Shown: positions 1 to 9,262 of the stretch, one piece after another | How the letters are laid out: each line of letters begins with the position of its first letter | How positions within the stretch are numbered: position 1 is the stretch's first letter | From: Alteraurantiacibacter aquimixticola | Lineage (GTDB): Bacteria > Pseudomonadota > Alphaproteobacteria > Sphingomonadales > Sphingomonadaceae | Direction of reading: 5' to 3' | Assembly: GCF_004965515.1 (NCBI RefSeq) | Contig: NZ_SSHH01000004.1 | Coordinates: forward strand, 154,599-218,598 | DNA: 64,000 nt | Program-made: the position numbers and the translations under genes | Notes under the pieces: model-generated | What the model saw: the letters and a program-made list of their open reading frames with translations, nothing else | Told to the model about the DNA's origin: nothing | The model's database searches: none

Positions 1-24
1 AGGCCAAAGCGCGGCCTGCCAGCC

Positions 25-1599
25 CTACCGCATCAACCCCCCGATCAGGTTGCGCACGAAGCGTCCCGCCACGCCGCCGCCCAGTTCGGTGGCGATCGTT
101 CCGGCGGCAGAGGTTGCCGCGGTCCGCATCGGGTTGGCGCGGGACTTGCGCCCGGTCACGGCGGCAGCGGCGACCGAGGCCAGCGATCCGGCGGCGGCGC
201 CCATCGCGGCCTTGCTCGCCTTTTCCCACAGCGAGGTGTGCTTGCGGCTGCGCTTGCGCACTTCCTCCTCGCCTTCCTCCTCCACTTCTTTCGCCGTTTC
301 GGCAGCATCGGCGGCCTTGGCGAGGAGCACTTCCTCCGCGCTCTCGCGATCCACTGCCGTGTCATATTTGCCATCGACCGGGCTGACCGAGGAGATGATC
401 GCGCGCTCCTTCGCGGTCACCGGGCCGAGGCGGCTGCGCGGCGGCTTCACCAGCGTGCGCTCAACGATGGAAGGCGCGCCGTCCTCCATCAGGGTCGACA
501 CCAGCGCTTCGCCCACGCGCAATTCGGTGATCGCTTGCTCGACGTCGAGATCGGGATTGATGCGGAAGGTCTCGGCGGCCGCCTTGATCGCCCGCTTGTC
601 GCGCGGAGTGAAGGCGCGCAGCGCGTGCTGAATGCGGTTGCCCAGCTGTCCGGCAACTTCCTCGGGAATGTCGATCGGGTTCTGCGTCACGAAATAGACG
701 CCCACGCCCTTCGAGCGGATCAGGCGCACGACCTGCTCGATCTTGTCCTCCAGCGCCTTTGGAGCATCGTCGAAGAGGAGGTGCGCCTCGTCGAAGAAGA
801 AGACCAGCTTGGGCTTTTCCGGATCGCCCACTTCGGGCAGCGTTTCGAACAATTCGGCCAGTAGCCACAGCAGGAAGGTGGCATAGAGCTTGGGGCTGCG
901 CATCAGCTTGTCGGCGGCGAGCACGTTGATGTAGCCGCGCCCCTGCTCGTCGGTCTGGAGGAAGTCGTCGATCTCCAGCGCGGGCTCGCCGAAGAACAGG
1001 TCCGCGCCCTGGCTCTCGAAGCTCAGCAACTGGCGCTGGATCGCGCCGACGCTGGCCTTGGTGACATTGCCATATTCGCCCGACAGCTCCTTGGCGTTCT
1101 CCGACGCCCAGGCGAGCACCGACTGCAAATCGCCGAAATCGAGCAGCAGCAGGCCTTCGTCGTCGGCATGGCGGAAGATGATCTGCAGCACGCCTTCCTG
1201 CGTGTCGTTCAAATCGAGCAGGCGCGACAGCAGCAGCGGCCCCATTTCGGAAACGGTGGTGCGCACCGGATGGCCCTGCTCACCGTAAAGGTCCCAGAAG
1301 ATCGTCGGGTTATCGGAATAGGCATAATCGTCCATGCCCAGTTCCTTCGCCCGACCCTCCAGCTTGTCGGCATGCTTGAAGGTGGGGGAGCCCGGCATCG
1401 AAATGCCTGACAGGTCGCCTTTCACGTCGGCAACGAAGACCGGCACGCCATTGGCGGAGAAGCTCTCGGCAAGGCCCTGCAACGTCACCGTCTTGCCGGT
1501 ACCGGTTGCGCCCGCGATCAGCCCGTGGCGGTTGGCGCGCCCGAGGTTCAGGCTCAGCTTGTCGCCGTCGAGGTCGTTGCCGATGAAAATCTCACCCAT
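25..1599 (-). CDS. HerA-like/DUF853 family P-loop ATPase
   Basis: A 524-residue protein of the DUF853 (YjgR-type) branch of HerA/FtsK-like ATPases. Walker A GATGTGKT is at residues 30-37, preceded by an N-terminal strand-rich segment ([20 protein letters not shown]), and a Walker B-like stretch [13 protein letters not shown] lies near the middle. The last ~100 residues are charged, then glycine/alanine rich ([12 protein letters not shown]). Relatives are cytoplasmic ring ATPases thought to act on DNA or other polymers; the substrate of this subfamily is not established. It is transcribed divergently from the pabBC operon across a 109-base gap. Family assignment is firm, role unknown. Confidence 0.9.
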   Translation of the reverse strand: MGEIFIGNDLDGDKLSLNLGRANRHGLIAGATGTGKTVTLQGLAESFSANGVPVFVADVKGDLSGISMPGSPTFKHADKLEGRAKELGMDDYAYSDNPTIFWDLYGEQGHPVRTTVSEMGPLLLSRLLDLNDTQEGVLQIIFRHADDEGLLLLDFGDLQSVLAWASENAKELSGEYGNVTKASVGAIQRQLLSFESQGADLFFGEPALEIDDFLQTDEQGRGYINVLAADKLMRSPKLYATFLLWLLAELFETLPEVGDPEKPKLVFFFDEAHLLFDDAPKALEDKIEQVVRLIRSKGVGVYFVTQNPIDIPEEVAGQLGNRIQHALRAFTPRDKRAIKAAAETFRINPDLDVEQAITELRVGEALVSTLMEDGAPSIVERTLVKPPRSRLGPVTAKERAIISSVSPVDGKYDTAVDRESAEEVLLAKAADAAETAKEVEEEGEEEVRKRSRKHTSLWEKASKAAMGAAAGSLASVAAAAVTGRKSRANPMRTAATSAAGTIATELGGGVAGRFVRNLIGGLMR

Positions 1600-1708
1600 G
1601 GTGTTTTGCCTTGTCTTTGCTGCAATTCGTCTTGCCCCCTGCTTGGCGCAGGGCGGTGTTCGCGGTCAAGCAATAGACATGTGAGGATTTCCGGCTAGAG
1701 CGGGGCGG

Positions 1709-3508
1709 ATGGCCGCAAGCGAACCTTTCGTACTGCTGGACGATGCCCGCGCAGAAGGGGCTAGCGACGCGCAGCTCTATGAGAGCCCGCGCGCCATTTT
1801 CGTCGCCCATCGCCCGGCCGATGTCGATCGCGTGCTGGCCGAAGCGCAGGCGGCGCAGGAAGAATCCGGCGGCACGCTGGCGGGCTATCTCGCCTATGAG
1901 GCGGGGCTGGCGCTGGAGCCCAAGCTGCAAGTGCTGGCCGATGGCCGCAGCGGCGCGTCGGGCCCGCTGGTGTGGTTCGGCCTGTTCGACCAGGTGACGC
2001 GCATTCCCGCAGCGCAGGTTCCCGCATGGCTGGAAGCGCGCGGCGGCACCGGCCATGCCTCGATCGGGCCGATGGAGCCGCAAATCTCCACCGGCGCCTA
2101 TCTCCAGCAATTCGACCGGCTGCAGGAAGCGATCCGCGCGGGCGATATCTACCAGGCCAATTACACCATGATGCTGGCAGGCGCCGCCGATGGCGAGCCG
2201 CTGGCGATCTATCGCGCGATCCGCCCGGCTGGCGCTGCCGGATATGGCGGCGTGATCTTCGACGGGTCGCACTGGCTGCTCTCCTTCAGCCCCGAACTGT
2301 TCTTCACCCTCAACGGGCGCGAGGCCAAGGTGAAGCCGATGAAGGGCACGCGCCCGCGCGGCGCGACCGAGGCGGAGGACAAGGCGCTGGCCGCAGAGCT
2401 GGCCGCATCGGTCAAGGACAAGGCCGAAAACCTGATGATCGTCGACCTTATGCGCAACGACCTTTCCCGCGTGGCCGATGCGGGCACGGTGCGCGTCGAC
2501 CGGCCCTTTGCGATCGAAAGCTATCCCACGGTGCACCAGATGGTCTCCACCGTGCGCGCCACGCTGCAGCCGGGCAAGGGGGCGATGGACATGCTGCGCG
2601 CGCTGTTCCCCTGCGGATCGATCACCGGCGCACCCAAGATCCGTGCGATGGAACTGATCCACGAAGTCGAGCCCGATGCACGCGGCCCCTATTGCGGGGC
2701 GATCGGGCGGATCGGGGCCAATGGCGATGCGGCCTTCAACGTCGCCATCCGCACCGTGCGGCTGACGCCGGGCGAGAACAATCGCCACAAGGTGGTCGCT
2801 GGCGTCGGTGGCGCCATCGTCGCGGATAGCGAGGGCATGAGCGAATGGCGCGAATGCCTTGTGAAGGGCAGCTTCCTGCGCCGCGAAGCTTCCGGGGCGG
2901 ACCTCATCGAAAGCATGCTGTTCGATCCCGAGGACGGTATCCCGCTGCTCGAACTCCATCTCGAACGCATGAAGGCGAGCGCGGCGGAGCTGGGCTTTTC
3001 CTTCGACCGGCACGATACGAGGAACCGCATCCAGGCGCTGTGCTTCGAGCTGGAGGAGGCGGCGAAGCTGCGCATCCTGCTCGCCCGCAATGGCGATGTG
3101 ACCCTGCAGGCCGTTCCGCTGGGCGCTGGCGCTTTGGCAGAGCCGGTGACGTGTCTCGCCCTGCCGCTGCCCGTGGTGCCCGGCGACTGGCGCCTCAAGC
3201 ACAAAAGCACCGACCGCGCTTTCTATGACCGCGCCCGCGAAGCCGCGCAGGCCGCAGGCGCTGCGGAAGCGATTTTCGTGCGCGATGACGGATTGGTAAC
3301 CGAAGCGAGCCATTCCAGCATCTTCGTCGAGCGCGATGGCAAGCTGCTCACGCCGCCCCTGTCGCTGGGCCTTCTACCCGGCGTGCAGCGGCGGCATCTG
3401 ATCGAGGAGGGGCGCGCCACCGAAGCCAGGCTCACGCTGGAGGATCTGTCCGACGGCTTCCTGCTCGGCAATTCGGTGCGCGGATTGATGAAGGCGGTGC
3501 TCAAATGA
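1709..3508 (+). CDS. pabB: Aminodeoxychorismate synthase I fused to class IV aminotransferase/lyase
   Basis: A 599-residue fusion. Residues 1 to about 385 form the chorismate-binding PabB module, with PMKGTRPRG carrying the family lysine and CGSITGAPKIRAMELI as the C-terminal signature. Residues from about 395 form a fold-type IV PLP module resembling 4-amino-4-deoxychorismate lyase (PabC), with a likely PLP lysine in RLKHKS. Together they would convert chorismate plus ammonia to p-aminobenzoate for folate; the glutaminase PabA is not in the window. The stop overlaps the next start (ATGA), so it heads a four-gene operon. The start was chosen for the GGGGCGG just upstream and for agreement with family N-termini. 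Confidence 0.93.
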   Translation: MAASEPFVLLDDARAEGASDAQLYESPRAIFVAHRPADVDRVLAEAQAAQEESGGTLAGYLAYEAGLALEPKLQVLADGRSGASGPLVWFGLFDQVTRIPAAQVPAWLEARGGTGHASIGPMEPQISTGAYLQQFDRLQEAIRAGDIYQANYTMMLAGAADGEPLAIYRAIRPAGAAGYGGVIFDGSHWLLSFSPELFFTLNGREAKVKPMKGTRPRGATEAEDKALAAELAASVKDKAENLMIVDLMRNDLSRVADAGTVRVDRPFAIESYPTVHQMVSTVRATLQPGKGAMDMLRALFPCGSITGAPKIRAMELIHEVEPDARGPYCGAIGRIGANGDAAFNVAIRTVRLTPGENNRHKVVAGVGGAIVADSEGMSEWRECLVKGSFLRREASGADLIESMLFDPEDGIPLLELHLERMKASAAELGFSFDRHDTRNRIQALCFELEEAAKLRILLARNGDVTLQAVPLGAGALAEPVTCLALPLPVVPGDWRLKHKSTDRAFYDRAREAAQAAGAAEAIFVRDDGLVTEASHSSIFVERDGKLLTPPLSLGLLPGVQRRHLIEEGRATEARLTLEDLSDGFLLGNSVRGLMKAVLK

Positions 3509-4680
3509 CGGAATCGCTTAGTGAAATGCTCCAGCGGATCGAGGCTTCGCCGACCACGGCGATGACCGATCGCGCCACCGAATTGCGCGCCGAGGGCAAG
3601 GACATCATCTCGCTCTCCGTCGGCGAACCCGATTTCGCCACACCGCCGCATGTGATCGAGGCGGCCAAGGCCGCGCTCGATGCGGGCGATACGAAATATA
3701 CGCCGGTCACCGGCACCATGGCGCTGAAGAAGGCCGCCGCGCTCCATTTCCAGCGCGACCTCGGCATCGCCACCGATCCCTCGCAGGTGATCGTCACCGC
3801 CGGCGGCAAGCAGGCCCTGTTCGAAGCCATCGTCGCCACGGTCAGCCATGGGGACGAGGTGATCGTACCTTCGCCCTGGTGGGTCAGCTATCCGCAAATG
3901 GTGCGCTTTGCAGGTGGCACGGTGGTGCCGCTTCGCACCCATGCGCACCGCAATTTCCGCTTCGATCCGGGCGAGTTCGAGGCGCTGATCACGCCTTCGA
4001 CCAACTGGCTGATGCTCAATTCGCCGGGCAACCCGACAGGCGCCGTCTATCCGGCGGAAATGCTCAAGGGCATTGGCGAAGTGCTGCGTCACCACCCGCA
4101 GGTGATGGTGCTGTCAGACGATATCTACGCGCCGCTCAACTATACCGACGGGCCGCATGCCACGCTGGCGAATCTCTGCCCGGACCTCGCCGACCGCATC
4201 TGCACCGTTTCGGGCGTGTCGAAGAGCCATGCGATGACCGGCTTTCGCATCGGTGTTGCCACCGGGCCGAAATGGCTGATCGATGCGATGGGCAAGCTGC
4301 AGAGCAATTCCAGCGGCAACCCCGCCAGTATCAGCCAGGCCGCAGCCGTCGCCGCTTTCGAGGGACCCCAGGATTTCCTCGCGGACTGGCGCGAACGTTT
4401 CCGCGCCCGGCGCGACATGGTGGTGGCGGCAATCAATGCGATCCCCGGCCTTTCCACCCCCGTGCCCGATGGCGCCTTCTACTGCTTCATCGATGCCAGC
4501 GAACTCATGGACCGCTTCGGCGGGGACGACCGCAAGCTGGCGCTGCACCTGCTCGACCATGGCGTAGCGGTGGTCGCCGCCAGCGCATTCGGCGGCAAGA
4601 ACGGCTTCCGCATCTCCTTCGCCACCGACGAGGCGGTGCTGGAAGAAGCGATCCGGCGGATTGGCGCGGCTCTCGCATGA
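3505..4680 (+). CDS. Class I/II PLP aminotransferase (aspartate aminotransferase-like)
   Basis: A 391-residue fold-type I aminotransferase. Lys240 in SGVSKSHAMTGFRIG is the expected Schiff-base lysine. LNSPGNPTGAVY and the C-terminal NGFRISFAT, with its substrate-carboxylate arginine, fit the AAT family. It probably transfers an amino group between an amino acid and 2-oxoglutarate or oxaloacetate; the exact substrate cannot be read. It overlaps pabBC by four bases and the following pseudouridine synthase by four bases, so translation is probably coupled. Length is normal for the family. Confidence 0.9.
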   Translation: MTESLSEMLQRIEASPTTAMTDRATELRAEGKDIISLSVGEPDFATPPHVIEAAKAALDAGDTKYTPVTGTMALKKAAALHFQRDLGIATDPSQVIVTAGGKQALFEAIVATVSHGDEVIVPSPWWVSYPQMVRFAGGTVVPLRTHAHRNFRFDPGEFEALITPSTNWLMLNSPGNPTGAVYPAEMLKGIGEVLRHHPQVMVLSDDIYAPLNYTDGPHATLANLCPDLADRICTVSGVSKSHAMTGFRIGVATGPKWLIDAMGKLQSNSSGNPASISQAAAVAAFEGPQDFLADWRERFRARRDMVVAAINAIPGLSTPVPDGAFYCFIDASELMDRFGGDDRKLALHLLDHGVAVVAASAFGGKNGFRISFATDEAVLEEAIRRIGAALA

Positions 4681-5324
4681 CCGAAATCCCCATCCTCTTC
4701 GAAGACGGCGAAGCTCTGGTGATCGACAAGCCGGGCGGCCTGCCGATCGAGACGCCGCGCAAGGGCGGCCCCTCGCTGGAGGATCATTGGGAGCAATTGA
4801 AGCTCGGCTTCCAGCGCGCGCCCGCGCCCGTCCACCGGCTTGATACCGATACGTCGGGCTGCCTGCTGCTGGCGCGCAATCCCAAGGCGCTGAAGCGCTT
4901 CAACAAGGCGTTCGAGGAAAAGCTGGTCGGCAAGACCTATCTCGGCATCCTCGCCAGCATTCCGCAGGAGAAGGAAGGAACGGTCGACCTCGCCCTCACC
5001 AAGATCTCCAGCGCGGAGAAGGGCTGGCGGATGATCCCGGCGAAAAAGGGCAAGCCTTCGCAGACGCATTGGCGCGTCATCGCCGAGGAGAAGGGCCGCG
5101 CGCTGGTGGAATTCCGCCCGGAGACCGGCCGCACGCACCAGATCCGCGTCCATGCGGCCAGCGGCATCGGCATCCCGCTGCTGGGCGATCCGGTCTATGG
5201 CCAGCGCAATGCCTTTGCCCGCACCATGCTGCATGCCAGCGCGCTGGAACTGCCGCGCGAGGGCAAGCCGCCGATCGCCGCTTCCGCCCCGATGCCCGCC
5301 GATTTCACCGCGCTGGGTTTCTGA
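4677..5324 (+). CDS. RluA-family pseudouridine synthase
   Basis: A 215-residue RNA pseudouridine synthase of the RluA/RsuA superfamily. HRLDTDTSGCLLLARN contains the catalytic Asp56. LVGKTYLGIL and the C-terminal RPETGRTHQIRVH are further family motifs. It isomerises uridine in rRNA or tRNA; the target base cannot be assigned. There is no N-terminal S4 domain, which matches the short RluA/TruC-like type. The ATG at 4677 overlaps the upstream stop; longer readings only extend into an antisense-like reading of the aminotransferase gene and were rejected. Confidence 0.9.
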   Translation: MTEIPILFEDGEALVIDKPGGLPIETPRKGGPSLEDHWEQLKLGFQRAPAPVHRLDTDTSGCLLLARNPKALKRFNKAFEEKLVGKTYLGILASIPQEKEGTVDLALTKISSAEKGWRMIPAKKGKPSQTHWRVIAEEKGRALVEFRPETGRTHQIRVHAASGIGIPLLGDPVYGQRNAFARTMLHASALELPREGKPPIAASAPMPADFTALGF

Positions 5325-5328
5325 ACCG

Positions 5329-5733
5329 ATGGGCGCCATCCTCGATCGCGCGATGGCGCAAGCCGAGGAGAGCTTCATCGCCGCCTCCGGCCCCGGCGGG
5401 CAGAACGTCAACAAGGTGGCGACCGCGGTGCAGCTGCGGGTGAATATCTACGCGCTCGGCCTGCCACCGCAGATCTTCCACCGGCTGAAGGAGCTGGCAG
5501 GAAGCCGCCTCAACAATGCCGGCGACATCGTGATCGATGCGCGCAACCACCGCACGCAGGAAGCCAATAGGCGCGAAGCACGCGAACGACTGACGGCGCT
5601 GATCGACGAGGCGTGCAAGCCGCCCAAGCAGCGCAAGAAGGTGCGCGTAAACCGCGTGGGCAAGGTGAAGCGGCTGCAACACAAGAAGGAACACAGCCAG
5701 AAGAAGGCCAATCGCGGCAAGGTGGAGTGGTAG
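5329..5733 (+). CDS. arfB: Alternative ribosome-rescue factor / peptidyl-tRNA hydrolase ArfB
   Basis: A 134-residue class-I release-factor-like protein. The GGQ tripeptide is at residues 23-25 ([12 protein letters not shown]) and the C-terminus is a Lys/Arg-rich tail ([12 protein letters not shown], then a [13 protein letters not shown] segment). In ArfB this tail enters the empty mRNA channel while GGQ releases the nascent chain from stalled ribosomes. The start lies four bases after the pseudouridine synthase stop, making it the last gene of the pabBC operon. Length and domain order match ArfB (YaeJ), which lacks the codon-recognition domains of RF1/RF2. Confidence 0.92.
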   Translation: MGAILDRAMAQAEESFIAASGPGGQNVNKVATAVQLRVNIYALGLPPQIFHRLKELAGSRLNNAGDIVIDARNHRTQEANRREARERLTALIDEACKPPKQRKKVRVNRVGKVKRLQHKKEHSQKKANRGKVEW

Positions 5734-5869
5734 GGCAATCCAGGCCCGCTCTTGCTTGACTTTTCCCCGATTCTCTCGCAAAGGCGCGCCCACGGGGCGG
5801 CGCTCAGTGCGTCGCCTGTTGTTTTTCAGGGCCGTGACGCCCTCAACCAGACCTTTTGGGAATAGAGAC

Positions 5870-6034
5870 ATGGCGAAGCCCGCAACCGTCAAAGTCCGGC
5901 TGAACTCGACCGAATCCGGCCACTTCTACGTGACGAAGAAGAACCCCCGGAACATCACCGAGAAGCTGTCCTTCCGCAAGTACGACCCGGTCGTGAAGAA
6001 GCACGTCGAGTACAAGGAAGGCAAGATCAAGTAA
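5870..6034 (+). CDS. rpmG: 50S ribosomal protein L33
   Basis: A 54-residue basic protein with the L33 signature ([18 protein letters not shown], then [19 protein letters not shown]). This is the cysteine-free form, lacking the zinc-binding CxxC pairs. It is monocistronic. Upstream are about 136 noncoding bases with a TTGACT -35-like hexamer at 5756-5761; no convincing -10 is seen at 16-18 bases spacing, so the promoter is not called separately. The start codon was chosen over an upstream in-frame extension that is not L33-like. Confidence 0.97.
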   Translation: MAKPATVKVRLNSTESGHFYVTKKNPRNITEKLSFRKYDPVVKKHVEYKEGKIK

Positions 6035-6120
6035 GCTGCCCCTCGCGGGAAGCGTATATGAATACCGGGAACGAACCGGGTTCAGTGACAGTTCAACGCT
6101 CCACCGCTAGGAATGGGAGC

Positions 6121-6786
6121 ATGAACGCCTTGTATCGCATCACGAAAAAGCCGCTGGGCGCCGCATTTGCCGGCGCCCTTGCCGTTGCCGTCCCCGTCGC
6201 GCTGGCCCTGCCCGCCGCGCCGGTGGCCGCACAAACCTCCAACCAGCTGAACAGGGCCGCCAGTGCCCTGCGCGCGATTACCACCATGCGCGCCAGCTTC
6301 ACGCAGAGCGACCGCTCCGGCCAGACGGTCGGCGGCACGCTGACCATGCGCAATCCCGGCCGCATCCGCTTCGAATATGGCGACGACGTGAACATGCTGA
6401 TCGTCTCCAACGGGCGCACGCTGTCGATCGCCGATTACGATGTGCAGCAGCTGGAACGCTATCCGATCAGCGATTCCCCGCTGGGCGCGCTGCTCGATCC
6501 GGAGCGTGACATCACCCGCTACGGCAGGGTTGTGGCGACCAATTCGCCCAATGTGGTGAGCATCGCCGTGGCCGATCCGAACAAGCCCGAATTCCCCGAG
6601 CTGACGCTGGTTTTCACGGAAAAGTCCTCCGCCCCCGGCGGGCTGGAACTGACCGCCTGGGTGGCCCGCGACACGCAGAATCAACGTACTACGGTGCGCC
6701 TTTCGAACCACCGATACGGCATCGACGTACCCGACAGCACTTTCCGCTATCGAGATCCGCGTTCTTCGTCCCGTCGCCCCGGCTAA
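6121..6786 (+). CDS. lolA: Outer-membrane lipoprotein carrier protein LolA-like
   Basis: A 221-residue periplasmic protein of the LolA/LolB fold. The N-terminus is a signal peptide with a hydrophobic core (AGALAVAVPVALALPAAPVAAQ) ending near an AxA-like site. The mature part has the alternating beta pattern of LolA (ALRAITTMRASFTQSDRSGQ, GTLTMRNPGRIRFEYGDD). It would shuttle lipoproteins from LolCDE to the outer membrane. The chosen ATG has AGGAATGGGAGC upstream; a reading from 6058 would add 21 residues without a better ribosome site. It follows rpmG and precedes a candidate small RNA. Confidence 0.88.
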   Translation: MNALYRITKKPLGAAFAGALAVAVPVALALPAAPVAAQTSNQLNRAASALRAITTMRASFTQSDRSGQTVGGTLTMRNPGRIRFEYGDDVNMLIVSNGRTLSIADYDVQQLERYPISDSPLGALLDPERDITRYGRVVATNSPNVVSIAVADPNKPEFPELTLVFTEKSSAPGGLELTAWVARDTQNQRTTVRLSNHRYGIDVPDSTFRYRDPRSSSRRPG

Positions 6787-6840
6787 ACGTTTGTCAGGCG
6801 AACGGTTGGAGAAACGCGACAAATTGCGGCCGTTCATTCA

Positions 6841-6869
6841 TTCACGTGACAGGCGAAAGCCCCTATATT
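6841..6869 (+). promoter_or_regulatory. Candidate sigma-70 promoter for a small RNA
   Basis: TTCACG (6841-6846) and TATATT (6864-6869) are separated by 17 bases. They match four of six and five of six consensus positions. Initiation would fall near 6876, at the first base of a structured segment that ends in a strong terminator. The assignment is by inspection only. Confidence 0.4.
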
Positions 6870-6874
6870 CATAA

Positions 6875-7001
6875 TTAGCGAAACGGCTGGTGGTTACGGG
6901 TTTCCCCCCTGTTGCCCGAACTTCCGCAAGGCCTGATCGCTAGGCGTGACGAACGCTAAAAAAGGAGCCCCCGTCCCTCTTGCCCCCGGGACGGGGGTTT
7001 T
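6875..7001 (+). ncRNA. Candidate structured small RNA (about 125 nt) ending in an intrinsic terminator
   Basis: The stretch between lolA and exonuclease III has no good ORF but contains ordered RNA structure. TTAGCG (6875-6880) pairs with CGCTAA (6954-6959) as a closing stem. Inside it GTTaCGGG pairs with CCCGAAC around a C-rich loop, and GCCT pairs with AGGC around a 7-base loop. The closing stem is followed by an A-run, then a 10-bp terminator hairpin with a T-tract. With the promoter-like pair at 6841-6869 this looks like a stand-alone sRNA. It did not match SRP RNA or tmRNA as I know them. The unpaired CCCCCC loop could contact purine-rich ribosome sites; that is inference. Confidence 0.45.
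6968..7001 (+). terminator. Rho-independent terminator
   Basis: A perfect 10-bp stem: CCCCCGTCCC (6968-6977) pairs with GGGACGGGGG (6988-6997) around a 10-base loop, followed by TTTT and a second T-run. It lies 82 bases before the exonuclease III start and would end the upstream small transcript or lolA readthrough. Confidence 0.85.
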
Positions 7002-7082
7002 CCTTTTCCTGCCATGTCCGTTCGGGGCCGATGCGCCCGCGCCGCTTGCCGCGCGTGCGCATCGCACCTAAGCAGCTTCCCC

Positions 7083-7877
<795 letters not shown>

Positions 7878-7879
7878 CC

Positions 7880-8944
7880 ATGGCCGCGTCCTCGCCTTCC
7901 CGCCGGGTGGCGCAGGCGGTGGACGCGCTGCGCCATGGATGGCCGATCAGGGTTGGTGAAGCGCCGGTCCTGCTGCCGGTCGAAACCGCGCTGGATGGCG
8001 GCGTAACGGCGGATCATGCGCTGATCTCTGCCGCGCGTGCGGCCACGCTCAAGCTCACCAACCAGCGTGAGGCGGCGGACGGGCATCATCCGGTGCTGAT
8101 CCGCGCCGCCGATCCGCTGGGGCTGGAGGAAGCGCGGCCGATCGCCGATCCCGCGCTCGACCTCGTCCATCCGTTGAAAGGCCCGTTCAAAGTCGAGAAG
8201 ATTACCTTCATGGCAGAGGCCGAGGCGGCGATGGAGCTGGCGCGCATTGCCGGAATCCTGCCCGCCTTCCTCTGTGATCCGCGCCCCGAAGGCGAGCCGG
8301 TGGCGCTGGAAGCGGCGGATCTTGCCGAATGGGCCGACCCTCAACGCCTCGCCATCGCCACCCGCGCGCGCCTGCCGATTTCCGCCAAGGAGGAGGCGGA
8401 ACTGGTCGCCTTCCGCAAGCCCGACGATATGCGCGAACATGTCGCGCTGGTGATCGGAGAGCCCGATTTCGACCGTGCGCCGCTGGTGCGCCTGCATTCC
8501 GAATGCCTGACGGGCGATATCTTCGGCAGCCTCAAATGCGATTGCGGCCCGCAGCTCGACGGTGCTTTGGCAGCCATGGCGGAAGAGGCGCAGCAGGGTG
8601 GCTGGGGCGTGCTGCTCTATATGCGGCAGGAGGGGCGCGGCATCGGTCTCATCAACAAGATGCGCGCCTATCGCCTGCAGGATGCAGGGTTCGACACGGT
8701 GGATGCCAATGCACGGCTGGGCCTGCCGGTGGAGGCTCGCGATTTCCCAACGGCCGCGCGTATGCTGGAACTGCTGGGAATCGACAGCGTGCGGCTGCTG
8801 ACCAACAACCCGGCCAAGGTCAATGCGCTTGTCGAAGCGGGCGTGACCGTCAGCGAACGCGTGGCGCACCAATTGCCCGCCAACCCCCACAATGAACGCT
8901 ATCTCGCCACCAAGCGCGACCGTTCGGGGCATTTGCTCGGCTAG
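7880..8944 (+). CDS. ribA: GTP cyclohydrolase II with N-terminal extension
   Basis: A 354-residue RibA. The catalytic domain occupies roughly residues 165-354. Zinc ligands Cys209, Cys220 and Cys222 lie in ECLTGDIFGSLKCDCG, and RQEGRGIGLINKMRAY is the GTP-binding motif. It opens GTP to the first riboflavin intermediate. The first ~160 residues form an extra domain common in alphaproteobacterial RibA; they are not a recognisable active DHBP synthase by eye. The gene starts two bases after xth and its stop overlaps the stop of the convergent DksA-like gene. Confidence 0.93.
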   Translation: MAASSPSRRVAQAVDALRHGWPIRVGEAPVLLPVETALDGGVTADHALISAARAATLKLTNQREAADGHHPVLIRAADPLGLEEARPIADPALDLVHPLKGPFKVEKITFMAEAEAAMELARIAGILPAFLCDPRPEGEPVALEAADLAEWADPQRLAIATRARLPISAKEEAELVAFRKPDDMREHVALVIGEPDFDRAPLVRLHSECLTGDIFGSLKCDCGPQLDGALAAMAEEAQQGGWGVLLYMRQEGRGIGLINKMRAYRLQDAGFDTVDANARLGLPVEARDFPTAARMLELLGIDSVRLLTNNPAKVNALVEAGVTVSERVAHQLPANPHNERYLATKRDRSGHLLG

Positions 8945-9204
8945 CGCAGCTGGCTGTCCTTGCTGCCGCGACGGTTGATCGCGCTGTGACGCACGGCGCT
9001 ATCCTGTCCGGACTGGCAAGCCACACAGCGACGCACGCCGGGGACAGCCTGCCTGCGCTTTTCAGGGATCGGTTCGCCGCACTCGTCGCAATATTTCGCG
9101 CTTTCGCCGCCTGACAGGCGCGCACGTGCTGCGGCTACCGCGTCCTTCACCGTATCGTCTATCTGGTCCTGTACCGCGCCATCGCGCGTCCATCCGCCTG
9201 CCAT
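8941..9204 (-). CDS. Small DksA/TraR-type C4 zinc-finger protein
   Basis: An 87-residue protein with the DksA/TraR zinc finger: Cys39, Cys42, Cys60 and Cys63 in YCDECGEPIPEKRR followed by CVACQ. It lacks the long coiled-coil of full DksA, as in short TraR/YbiI proteins. Relatives can bind the RNA polymerase secondary channel and alter initiation; that role here is inference. It is convergent with ribA and overlaps it by four bases (CTAG). Confidence 0.87.
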   Translation of the reverse strand: MAGGWTRDGAVQDQIDDTVKDAVAAARARLSGGESAKYCDECGEPIPEKRRQAVPGVRRCVACQSGQDSAVRHSAINRRGSKDSQLR

Positions 9205-9262
9205 GTGCTGTCTCCTGCCTTATCAACCCGTAGGAAACCGCAGGGTTCCGGCAGTTGGCAGG

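Noticed and set aside
1592-3313. 573-codon minus-strand frame
   Set aside because: Antisense shadow of the pabB/pabC fusion; no recognisable protein and no ribosome site.
5756-5784. Full sigma-70 promoter for rpmG
   Set aside because: TTGACT is a good -35, but CAAAGG at 17 bases spacing is a poor -10, so only the -35 is mentioned.
6875-7001. SRP RNA, tmRNA or 6S RNA
   Set aside because: The GGAAGCA-type SRP loop, tRNA-like ends and large central 6S bubble are not present, so no known family was assigned.
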